From contig CALEPD010000154.1 of the NCBI GenBank assembly GCA_937910265.1, positions 1-6,033 of the forward strand: a stretch of 6,033 nucleotides of DNA, given 5' to 3'. Of the stretch, positions 1 to 5,750 are shown piece by piece. The translations under genes and the position numbers were made by a program. Under the pieces are notes generated by a model that saw only the letters and a list, made by a program, of their open reading frames with translations, was not told the origin of the DNA and did not search any database. Position 1 is the stretch's first letter, and every line of letters begins with the position of its first letter. Origin of the DNA: an uncultured Bacteroidales bacterium (GTDB taxonomy: Bacteria > Bacteroidota > Bacteroidia > Bacteroidales > P3).

Positions 1-158
1 TGGAGGGTGAAGGGTTGTGTGTACGGCTGGCCAGAGGTGGCGGTAAGTTGGTTGGAAGAGGTGGTATAGCGAATGGTTGCGCCTGCGAAAGCACCCTGCT
101 CAGCCATTTGAGAGGTGAGGGTGACGGTGCCGTCGGGAGTCATGGCGAAGGTGGGAGG
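1..158 (-). other. CHB_HEX_C-like beta module 3, cut by the window edge (residues 1635 onward)
   Basis: PPTFAMTPDGTVTLTS, then GATIRYTTSSNQLTATSG and QPYTQPFTL. This is the clearest match to the repeat type in the window: a VTLTS strand, G-TIRYTT-S, a T..SG..Y..PFTL strand. The window ends inside the module, and the rest of the protein lies to the left. Confidence 0.6.
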
Positions 159-3100
159 AGTGAGGGTGGCCTGCGAGATGACGAAGGTGTTGTTGTCGAA
201 GTTGTCGGAAGCAGACCAGTAGTTGATGGTGTTGCCCAGCTGACTGTTGAGGGCGAGGTATTCGCCGTTTGCATCGTAGGGGGCAATGGTGTATTCGCCA
301 TTGGCTGTGGCGGTGAGGTAGAATTTAAATGCGTCGGCATCGGCGGCGGAGATGGCTGCCATGGCTGCCGAAGCGGTTACAGGCTGGTTGTAGAGATACA
401 TTGCCTGGCTGCCGTTGGTGGCGGAATGACGCCATACGGCGGGAAGGCCTGTGGCCACATGCACGAGGCTGTAGGCGCCTTCACCCTGTGGAATGAGTTG
501 CCAGATGGCATTGTCGCCGTAGGCGGCTTGGGTGGTGAGGGCGGGCAGACCGTTGAAATAATTCTGACCGGCGGCTCCGAGGTCGACAACCTGGTCGGAG
601 AGGCCGAGGTATGATGCAGCACCCTTAACCTTAATGCTTGCATAGGGGGGTACCGATGCATTTGAGCTGCCAAGGGCGACGAGTGTGCCCTGAGCGGTTT
701 GGTTGTCGATACCTGTCAAGGAGACCGAAACGGTGAAATCGTTGCGGCCGTCGGCAAGCTGGCTGCCGCTGACGGTGCAGGTGGAGTCGCTGGCGGTGCC
801 GTGGCTCCAGGTGGCGGTCATGCCGGCAGGATTGACAAGGGTCTGTTCGGTGGTGGTGGTGATGGCAGCGTTGGCATATTGGCCGTTGAGGGCATACCAT
901 ACCACATCGTTATTATAAGTATAAGTATAGGTTGTTTGTGCGGGGGTGTCGGTGGTGGTTGCATCGACGGTGAGGCGGGCCACAAAGGTGAGCGCGTCGT
1001 CGCTGTTGAGGTATGCATAGGCGCCCTGCATATTGTGGGTGAGACCCTGCTGCATGGGTGAACGGAGCATCATCTGCAACGAGGCATTGCTGTATTGAGT
1101 GCTGGTGGCGGCGGGTTGCTGTGCCACGGTTACAGCATAACGGGTATAACCTTCAGGGATGGTGAGGTTTTGGGTGCCATGGGTGGCCTGGTTGGTGTAG
1201 CTGTTGGCGCTGCTGTCGGTGGCACCGTACCAGAGGGCGTTGAGCGAGAAGGAGCCCGGGGCGTCGTTGGTGAGGTAGTTGGTGCCGTTGGTGAACAGGT
1301 AGAGCGCGTAGCCGTCCTCGGATGTGAAGGTATGGGTTGCCACATCGGACATGAGGCAGTTGGGTGCATAGGCACGTACTGCCAGCGGATAGGCACTGTT
1401 GAGGTTGACCGGTGCGGTGTAGCGGAGGGCGGTGAGGGTGTCGGTTACCAGGTCAGCACTGGTGAGATCCTCGCTGGCGGTGTAGAATACCGAGGGGGTG
1501 CCGTTGAATTCAGCCACTGCTACCGAGAAGTTGTTTGCACCCAGGTCGGTGATGACCGGTGTGGGAACCTTGACAGCGGTGAACTCGGTGGTGGAGGACT
1601 GATGCCAGCCGCTGGCGGTGCAGTATACCTGCACGCGGTCGTTTTCGGCAAGCCGGATGGCGCTGCTGGTAGCGGTCTGTTCGCTACCGCCGTTGACTCT
1701 GTAGCGGATGGTGGTTCCGGCAACAGAGGAGGAGAAGGTGGTATAACCTTTGGCATCCATGCTGACTACCGGAGCGGGAAGCACGGGCATCTGAAGCTGC
1801 CAGCGGGCATTGGCGAACATGTCGACACCTGCCTGCAGATAGTCGTGGTAGCCGCTGTTGTTGGTGCGGCGTGAAGTTGACTCTTTGGAAGCCACCAGGG
1901 CAATGACATTGTTGCCGGTGTTGGCCACTGCATAATAGGGGAAGCCGTTGCCGGCGGGGGCAAGCGTGAAATAGCTGTTGTCGTCGTAGATGTAGGTGGC
2001 GATGTCGAACTTGTTGTTGGCATCGGCATTCTGTACGAGCGAAAGGGTGCCGTTGGCGGCAAGTGATACATTATTTACATTCCATACCAACTGGGCGCCG
2101 GTGGCGTAGTTGGTGAGGGTATAGCCGTTAGCGGCAAGCGAGAGCTGCCAGAGACTGGTGTCGTCAGAACCGTCGGTAAGCACCACGCGGTTGTCGGCAT
2201 CGACCGAAAGGAACTGGCCGTCGTCGGCGAGGTTGCTGATGCGGTAGTAGCCTCCGTCAACGAATGCCTCACCTTCGTTGGTGGTGAGTGCGGGAGCTTC
2301 GCTTTCGGCAATGAGGGTGAGTGCCGGCGAGAAGGCCTGCTGGGTATTGCCGCCATAGGTCCACTGCATTTTGAGTTTGAGGGTGGCGGTGGCGGGAACG
2401 GTCACAGCGCCGCTGCGGCTTACGGTTACCTGCTGGGTGTTGGTGGCGGAGAGAACGAAATTGTCGGCGTCTTCGCCTTCAATTATCCATTCGAACGGAA
2501 TGCCGCCATCCTGACCCAAATTCACACGGTCGGTGGAGGCAACACTGGGAATAGCGTTTTGACTGCTGTAGGAAACACCGTTCTTATAGTAGAACGACAT
2601 CTCTTCGTTGTTGTAGGTGATGAAATAACGCTCGCATGCCGGGATGATGGTAACACGGCGGGTAGCGGTGGCGGAAGCCTGGAAGGCATGGCTCTCACCT
2701 CCGTCGAGGGCCACCCAATTGCGGTAGGGATGGAGGTTGCAGCCGTCGGGCTGGATGGAGGCGATGGAGTCGATAACCAAACCCATCACTTCGCCATTCA
2801 CTATCTCGGGAACAGACTCGGTTGAAACCGGATAAAAGATATTGGTTGCGGTTGAGGACAACTCATAGCGGCCATTGGGTGCACTGTACACAACATAACG
2901 GGTGGGGCCTGTTATGGTGCTCAATTGGCTGCCACTTAACGACCAGCCTTGTGCCTCGGCAACATTTGTAACAACACGCAAGCCGCCGCCGCCATTGTCG
3001 GACACGGCGAGATAATAGCGGTTGCCGCCGTCTTCGACATAGATCGAATTGTTTTCACCGTTGTTCCAAAGACAGTTGTAGCCGAAGGTAGTGGTGGTGG

Positions 3101-5060
3101 TGGTATGGCCGTCGGGGCCGAAAGTGAGATAACGGTCGTTGCCATTGCCGTCGCGGACATGGAACACATGAAGCGACGACACAACAGATACCGAAGCATT
3201 GTCGGTGGCGCTGACCGAAACTCCAATATTGGACGAATAGGTTACCTTGGCGGTAATCTGTCCGGTAGCACCGAAATCGTTTACAGGCGCAGCATAGGCT
3301 ACAAGCTCGTTGGTGAAGGTGCCGTTTGATTGATTGTAGTTGTTGTTCATGATGACGCCGCTGCCGGTTGTCGCGGTCGAGAAACGCAACATGCTGCGGA
3401 GGTTTGCATCGAGAGTGAGTTCGGCAGTGTTCGGGGTGAGGGTCAAGTCAAAGGGAACATAATCAGTGGGAGCGGCATTCATGTTGTAATGCTGGGTGGG
3501 GGTGGCGTCGGCGCTCTCACGGTAAATATAGGAGACCGAACCGTCCGACCATTCGCAACGCACATAGTTCACATGTTGGGTATGTGGCTGGGCGGCGACC
3601 CTTACCGTCGCCGCACCTGCGCCGTAAGTGAGCTCGATATTTTCGGGAGTCAAAGCAATTGCCGGAGCCACAATATCGGACTGCTCAATATACACACTTC
3701 TGAGGGTGGCAGTGGCAGTGGCGGTGAATGTAGGGTTGTAGTCGCTGCCTGTATAGATGGCGGTGGCAGTGGCAATGACCGTCTGGTCGCTATTGGGAAG
3801 CTGGGTAAAGTTCAATTTGGGTGAGGTACCTGTTGTAGCATCCAACTGAGCATAGGTGTTGTCGTTGAGGGTCCAAGTTACAGAGGGACTGCTCAGCGGA
3901 ACAGGAGTAGGAGCCGTGCCTGACACCAAGGCATCATTCCCGACTTGGTAATAGTTCAGGTCGGGGTCTGTTCTTGTGTAATAATGGATATAGGCAGGAG
4001 TGTATGACAGCGACTGTTCAACAGTGGCATCCAGACGTGCAGATTCGTTGAGGTAAAGTGTTGCCGGGTTGATGGCTACACTTATCGGGGAGTCGGGATT
4101 AACATATTCGTCAACTTCTACGGTGTCCAAAGAGAGAATTCTCACTTGTGCTGAGCCAGGGGTAGAGGCAACAACTCTACCGTTATAGATGTAGCTTGCT
4201 GTGCAGGTAACCGTGGCAGTTTGGTCAGTAGTCGGATTGGCAGTGCAAGTGAGGGTATTGGTATTGGTATTACCAGTACCAGATAAATCAGCAATACGAT
4301 TTACAACTTCTACTCTCCATGAGTAGGTGGGGGTAAGGTCTCCTGGAGAAGGTGTGCCAGATTCAATGGAGCCAGGCACACTCTCCAATATATGAAAATC
4401 ATTATTAGATAGCTCTAATAAATAGTACGCCGGCGTATAGCTAACGGAGCCTGGGTCTGAAGCCGAAATAGTCAGTTGAGGATCTCCCAAATGAATTGTT
4501 CCTAATGATGGTGTAAGACTGATTGTATTAGGGAAGTCCCCAGATTGTGCTCGTTGAGATCCAAGATATTCATAAGCGTCACGACCATCATTATTATTAT
4601 TTCTACGGCTCTGCCATGTTGAACTATAATAACAAATATAATAATAATTAGAGCCGCTTTTATAATAAAATTGATTATTAGTCCGAGTCCATTTGGTAGC
4701 AGAACTTTGACTAGTAGTAGTAGTTAGGGCACCATTATTTGTAGAGTTTAAATAATCGCTACCATTCTTTAATGTTCCTGAATCAAAGGTCCAGACACAG
4801 GTGGCAAAGTCGAAGTCGGTCCTACTCCCAACTGTACTATTGGAGCCATTCATCATATAATAAGTGGTTCCTCCGCTTGTATAAGCAAACACATACTGCG
4901 GCGGAGCCTGCTGAGCCCATGCCGAGCCGGAGAGGGCGAGCAGCATCAAGAGCCATAGCGAAAGGTGTTTTAGGAAAGGTTTCGACCAACGGCTGGTGGT
5001 CGCGGTGCCTGCCTTACAAGCACCGGGAAATGCTAAAGAATTCATAATTTTTATATTCAT
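1..5060 (-). CDS. Giant secreted multidomain protein with Ig-like, trefoil-like and CHB_HEX_C-like modules (3' end outside window)
   Basis: One frame stays open for 1686 codons and leaves the window at the left edge, so the C-terminus is unseen. Two in-frame ATGs compete (5060 and 5045); an in-frame stop lies at 5076-5078, and neither has a Shine-Dalgarno, as is usual in Bacteroidota. Numbering here uses 5060. Visible order: signal peptide 1-49; aromatic module 56-170; Ig-like segments 174-315 and 320-462; beta-rich stretch to about 628; aromatic module 630-745; uncharacterised segment 746-931; trefoil-like 932-1088; CHB_HEX_C-like 1092-1162 and 1166-1245; aromatic module 1251-1345; trefoil-like 1473-1632; start of a third CHB_HEX_C-like module from 1635. 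No enzyme motif is seen. By inference it is a cell-surface or secreted protein, perhaps binding carbohydrate or another surface. It stands alone behind its own candidate promoter. Domain names rest on pattern recognition only; the open frame and export are much surer than function. Confidence 0.93.
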   Translation of the reverse strand, partial: MNIKIMNSLAFPGACKAGTATTSRWSKPFLKHLSLWLLMLLALSGSAWAQQAPPQYVFAYTSGGTTYYMMNGSNSTVGSRTDFDFATCVWTFDSGTLKNGSDYLNSTNNGALTTTTSQSSATKWTRTNNQFYYKSGSNYYYICYYSSTWQSRRNNNNDGRDAYEYLGSQRAQSGDFPNTISLTPSLGTIHLGDPQLTISASDPGSVSYTPAYYLLELSNNDFHILESVPGSIESGTPSPGDLTPTYSWRVEVVNRIADLSGTGNTNTNTLTCTANPTTDQTATVTCTASYIYNGRVVASTPGSAQVRILSLDTVEVDEYVNPDSPISVAINPATLYLNESARLDATVEQSLSYTPAYIHYYTRTDPDLNYYQVGNDALVSGTAPTPVPLSSPSVTWTLNDNTYAQLDATTGTSPKLNFTQLPNSDQTVIATATAIYTGSDYNPTFTATATATLRSVYIEQSDIVAPAIALTPENIELTYGAGAATVRVAAQPHTQHVNYVRCEWSDGSVSYIYRESADATPTQHYNMNAAPTDYVPFDLTLTPNTAELTLDANLRSMLRFSTATTGSGVIMNNNYNQSNGTFTNELVAYAAPVNDFGATGQITAKVTYSSNIGVSVSATDNASVSVVSSLHVFHVRDGNGNDRYLTFGPDGHTTTTTTFGYNCLWNNGENNSIYVEDGGNRYYLAVSDNGGGGLRVVTNVAEAQGWSLSGSQLSTITGPTRYVVYSAPNGRYELSSTATNIFYPVSTESVPEIVNGEVMGLVIDSIASIQPDGCNLHPYRNWVALDGGESHAFQASATATRRVTIIPACERYFITYNNEEMSFYYKNGVSYSSQNAIPSVASTDRVNLGQDGGIPFEWIIEGEDADNFVLSATNTQQVTVSRSGAVTVPATATLKLKMQWTYGGNTQQAFSPALTLIAESEAPALTTNEGEAFVDGGYYRISNLADDGQFLSVDADNRVVLTDGSDDTSLWQLSLAANGYTLTNYATGAQLVWNVNNVSLAANGTLSLVQNADANNKFDIATYIYDDNSYFTLAPAGNGFPYYAVANTGNNVIALVASKESTSRRTNNSGYHDYLQAGVDMFANARWQLQMPVLPAPVVSMDAKGYTTFSSSVAGTTIRYRVNGGSEQTATSSAIRLAENDRVQVYCTASGWHQSSTTEFTAVKVPTPVITDLGANNFSVAVAEFNGTPSVFYTASEDLTSADLVTDTLTALRYTAPVNLNSAYPLAVRAYAPNCLMSDVATHTFTSEDGYALYLFTNGTNYLTNDAPGSFSLNALWYGATDSSANSYTNQATHGTQNLTIPEGYTRYAVTVAQQPAATSTQYSNASLQMMLRSPMQQGLTHNMQGAYAYLNSDDALTFVARLTVDATTTDTPAQTTYTYTYNNDVVWYALNGQYANAAITTTTEQTLVNPAGMTATWSHGTASDSTCTVSGSQLADGRNDFTVSVSLTGIDNQTAQGTLVALGSSNASVPPYASIKVKGAASYLGLSDQVVDLGAAGQNYFNGLPALTTQAAYGDNAIWQLIPQGEGAYSLVHVATGLPAVWRHSATNGSQAMYLYNQPVTASAAMAAISAADADAFKFYLTATANGEYTIAPYDANGEYLALNSQLGNTINYWSASDNFDNNTFVISQATLTPPTFAMTPDGTVTLTSQMAEQGAFAGATIRYTTSSNQLTATSGQPYTQPFTL
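165..644 (-). other. Beta-trefoil-like segment 2 (residues about 1473-1632)
   Basis: Reads YASIKVKGAASYLGLSDQV, then YGDNAIWQLIPQGEGAYSLV, VATGLPAVWR and FKFYLTATANGEYTIAPYD with NGEYLALN. The IWQL...G.YSLV..ATG..VW pattern parallels segment 1 (LWQL...GYTL.N.ATGAQLVW), so these two look like relatives. It directly precedes a CHB_HEX_C-like module, as segment 1 does. Confidence 0.42.
1026..1310 (-). other. Aromatic module, copy 3, divergent (residues about 1251-1345)
   Basis: YALYLFTNGTNYLTND followed by FSLNALWYG and SANSYTNQ matches the opening half of copies 1 and 2 (Y-V/A-x-x-Y/V, G..YYM/YL, then C/A-V/L-W). After that comes GYTRYAVTV. The second half is not clearly alignable by eye, so this copy is less certain. 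Confidence 0.35.
1326..1565 (-). other. CHB_HEX_C-like beta module 2 (residues about 1166-1245)
   Basis: Follows module 1 after a three-residue linker. Landmarks are PTPVITDLGANNFSVAVAEF, TPSVFYTASEDLTSADLV, RYTAPVNLNSAYPLAVRAYA and a closing LMSDVATHTF. The FYT.S.D.T......Y.APV.L.....LAVRAYA....S core is the usual signature of this repeat type. Confidence 0.58.
1575..1787 (-). other. CHB_HEX_C-like beta module 1 (residues about 1092-1162)
   Basis: The segment runs PVLPAPVVSMD, YTTFSSSVAGTTIRYRVNGG, SSAIRLAENDRVQVYCTASGW and SSTTEF. This follows the familiar layout of chitobiase/beta-hexosaminidase C-terminal-type repeats: Pro-rich opening, V.-S strand, G.TI.Y...G, a Y/I..PI-type strand, then V.V.A...G...S. 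In other proteins such modules are non-catalytic spacers attached to surface enzymes or adhesins. Confidence 0.55.
1797..2267 (-). other. Beta-trefoil-like segment 1 (residues about 932-1088)
   Basis: Contains GGYYRISNLADDGQFLSV, then DGSDDTSLWQLSLAANGYTL and TNYATGAQLVWN, with a later ARWQLQ. Strands of the form YYRI.N...G.FLS followed by LWQL...GYTL.N..TG..L are characteristic of ricin-type (R-type lectin) trefoils. Sugar binding is therefore a possibility, but the canonical QxW motif is only approximated (WQL), so the assignment is tentative. Confidence 0.42.
2826..3175 (-). other. Aromatic module, copy 2 (residues about 630-745)
   Basis: Sequence landmarks are HVFHVRDGNGNDRYL, CLWNNGENNSIYV, NRYYLAV, GWSLSGSQL and TRYVVYSAPNGRYEL. 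They align in order with copy 1 (YVF...YYM, CVW, YYI, W-T/S, Q). A run of Thr codons (HTTTTTTFG, about 3095-3115) lies between the first two landmarks. Like copy 1 it directly follows a beta-rich linker, here ending SVSVVSS. Confidence 0.45.
3675..4103 (-). other. Ig-like segment B (residues about 320-462)
   Basis: Opens VAINPATLYLNESARLDATV, followed by LSYTPAYIHYYT, SVTWTL, DQTVIATATAIYTG and a closing ATLRSVYIEQS. It matches segment A in order and in the hexapeptide SYTPAY, the DQT-plus-alternating-beta strand and the closing strand. The alternating small/hydrophobic strands and the NPATLYL-type opening are typical of bacterial Ig-like repeats. It is encoded by more GC-rich DNA than segment A. 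Confidence 0.5.
4116..4541 (-). other. Ig-like segment A (residues about 174-315)
   Basis: Beta-rich sequence opening ISLTPSLGTIHLGD and containing SVSYTPAYYLLELS, SWRVEVV and DQTATVTCTASYIYNGR, and closing AQVRILSLDTVEV. The landmarks are shared in order with the following segment, so the two look like a tandem domain duplication. The style resembles bacterial Ig-like (BIG_2-type) surface domains, but the exact family cannot be assigned by eye. Confidence 0.5.
4551..4895 (-). other. Aromatic module, copy 1 (protein residues about 56-170)
   Basis: First mature domain. Pattern seen: YVFAYTSGGTTYYM, then CVWTF, then GSDYL, then KWTRTNNQFYY, then NYYYICYY and a closing YEYLG. The same order of landmarks recurs at residues 630-745 and, more loosely, 1251-1345. 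The segment is rich in Tyr, Asn, Ser and Thr and is encoded by AT-rich DNA unlike the rest of the gene. I do not recognise it as a named family; it is probably a compact beta domain. Confidence 0.5.
4914..5060 (-). other. Signal peptide with unusually long N-region
   Basis: Residues 1-49 of the giant protein. The hydrophobic core is LSLWLLMLLALSG (about 33-45), preceded by Lys/Arg residues (K27, K31, R24) and followed by SAWA|QQ, a good type I signal peptidase site with Ala at -1 and -3 relative to Q50. The N-region is about 32 residues (27 from the second ATG), longer than the usual 5-10. There is no ATG nearer the core except one inside it, so the long form seems real. There is no lipobox Cys after the core, so a lipoprotein is not indicated. 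Confidence 0.82.
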
Positions 5061-5102
5061 AATTTTCCCAATTTTTTACAAATATTTTATCAACAGGTGT
5101 TA

Positions 5103-5179
5103 ATATTGTACACCACAATACCCAAATATAGCGCACAAAGTTCCTGGATATCAAAACGATACACAGAATTGTACAATAT
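5103..5179. repeat. 10-bp perfect inverted repeat bracketing the promoter
   Basis: ATATTGTACA at 5103-5112 and its exact reverse complement TGTACAATAT at 5170-5179 enclose 57 bp that contain the whole candidate promoter. The right arm overlaps a perfect palindrome, ATTGTACAAT (5168-5177). The octamer ATTGTACA also appears in direct orientation at 5105 and 5168, 63 bp apart, about six helical turns. It could be a regulator's paired operators or the ends of a small invertible segment; no invertase gene is in the window. Confidence 0.45.
5123..5155 (-). promoter_or_regulatory. Candidate Bacteroidetes-type promoter for the giant gene
   Basis: Reading leftward, TTTG at 5155-5152 is followed after 21 bp by TATATTTG at 5130-5123. 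This fits the Bacteroidetes primary sigma consensus (TTTG, about 19-21 bp, TAnnTTTG) at every defined base. Transcription would begin near 5116, giving an untranslated leader of about 55 bases to the ATG at 5060. A second -7-like box, TAACTTTG at 5198-5191, lacks a matching -33 element. Confidence 0.6.
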
Positions 5180-5248
5180 GCTTGGAATGACAAAGTTAAA
5201 CATAACATTTAACACTACCTAACATTAAAATATTAAAAAAACTTAAAT

Positions 5249-5288
5249 GTTTGCTCACCGTTGTGCTCGTTTGCACACCGTTGTGCAC
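5249..5288. repeat. 20-bp tandem duplication
   Basis: GTTTGCTCACCGTTGTGCTC (5249-5268) is followed directly by a copy with two T-to-A changes (5269-5288). A weaker 10-bp rhythm is visible inside (TTGCTCACCG, TTGTGCTCGT, TTGCACACCG, TTGTGCACTC). The second copy forms a TGCACA-CCGT-TGTGCA stem-loop at 5272-5287. It marks the border between the AT-rich upstream region and the C/A-rich stretch. Confidence 0.75.
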
Positions 5289-5395
5289 TCTCACCAACCC
5301 ACAGAAACGACTACCCACACTACCCCGAAAACCCTCCTCACCCACCCCCACAAAACAGCACAAAACACCCCGCACCGAAGGAGCACGGTGACATA
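5289..5395. other. Strand-asymmetric C/A-rich spacer without a gene
   Basis: The plus strand from about 5289 to 5372 is nearly all C and A, with only a handful of G and T. It ends in a small inverted repeat, CACCG (5373-5377) and CGGTG (5386-5390). No start codon with a sensible frame and no RNA fold of note was seen. It separates the gene's upstream region from the repeat array. Confidence 0.6.
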
Positions 5396-5440
5396 ATCAA
5401 CACGAATTACCATTAATTATCCAGTAATGCTTATGGGTGG
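5396..5440. repeat. Truncated first repeat copy
   Basis: Retains the left part of the unit (AACACGAATTACCATTAATT through GGGTGG) and then jumps at about 5440 straight to the start of the next unit via CGCGGCA. In a full unit CGCGGCA follows the G-run and CACGGCA begins the next copy. The truncation can therefore be explained by recombination between these short similar sequences, with loss of a further 12 bp of the G-run. Confidence 0.7.
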
Positions 5441-5442
5441 CG

Positions 5443-5600
5443 CGGCACACAACTTGATTAACACGAATTACCATTAATTATCCATTAATTCTTATGGGTG
5501 GTGGTATGGGGGTCGCGGCAGGAAACCACAGAAATTACCATTAATTGTTGTTGGGGACACGACATCCCATCTCGGAGAGATGGCACGCACGCAAGGGTCA
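5443..5600. repeat. 158-bp repeat unit
   Basis: Full unit without the 96-bp segment. It contains AATTACCATTAATT boxes at 5466-5479 and 5533-5546, a G-run motif at 5496-5512 and the hairpin at 5567-5583. It ends GCACGCAAGGGTCA. Two substitutions (5485, 5490) change CCAGTAATG to CCATTAATT, creating a partial third box not found in the other units. Confidence 0.88.
5567..5583. repeat. CATCTC-GGA-GAGATG hairpin, first of four
   Basis: Seven-base-pair stem CCATCTC/GAGATGG with a GGA loop. Identical copies lie at 5725-5741 and 5979-5995; a variant with the outer pair swapped from C-G to G-C lies at 5819-5835. Each is followed within a few bases by GCACGC. No T-run follows, so it does not look like an ordinary intrinsic terminator. 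Confidence 0.8.
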
Positions 5601-5750
5601 CGGCACACAACTTGATTAACACGAATTACCATTAATTATCCAGTAATGCTTATGGGTGGTGGTATGGGGGTCGCGGCAGGAAACCACAGAAATTACCATT
5701 AATTGTTGTTGGGGACACGACATCCCATCTCGGAGAGATGGCACGCACGC

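Noticed and set aside
3093..3113. Phase-variable simple-sequence repeat (GGT run coding Thr)
   Set aside because: The repeat unit is a trinucleotide, so length changes would not shift the frame, and the run is short and interrupted.
15..3824. Several plus-strand open frames (15-614, 699-1061, 1095-1874, 2949-3329, 3330-3824) antisense to the giant gene
   Set aside because: They are Gly/Val-rich translations of the antisense of GCC/ACC/AAC-rich codons, have no upstream signals and no recognisable domains, and the minus-strand frame across them is continuous with a signal peptide and repeated domains.
4551..4780. Diversity-generating retroelement target region suggested by many AAT/TAT codons
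   Set aside because: No template repeat or reverse transcriptase is in the window, the block is at the N-terminus and not the usual C-terminal lectin fold, and no near-duplicate of the segment was seen.
4772..5047. Plus-strand 91-codon frame over the signal-peptide region
   Set aside because: Antisense to the well-supported signal peptide and first module; its product is basic and low-complexity with no recognisable motif.
5014..5208. Minus-strand 64-codon frame with a hydrophobic, Cys-containing product
   Set aside because: It begins upstream of the predicted transcription start, spans the promoter and inverted repeat, and overlaps the start of the giant gene in another frame. It is best explained as AT-rich DNA giving hydrophobic codons.
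5567..5583. Intrinsic terminator
   Set aside because: The stem-loop has no T-run on either strand and no gene reads toward it within the window.
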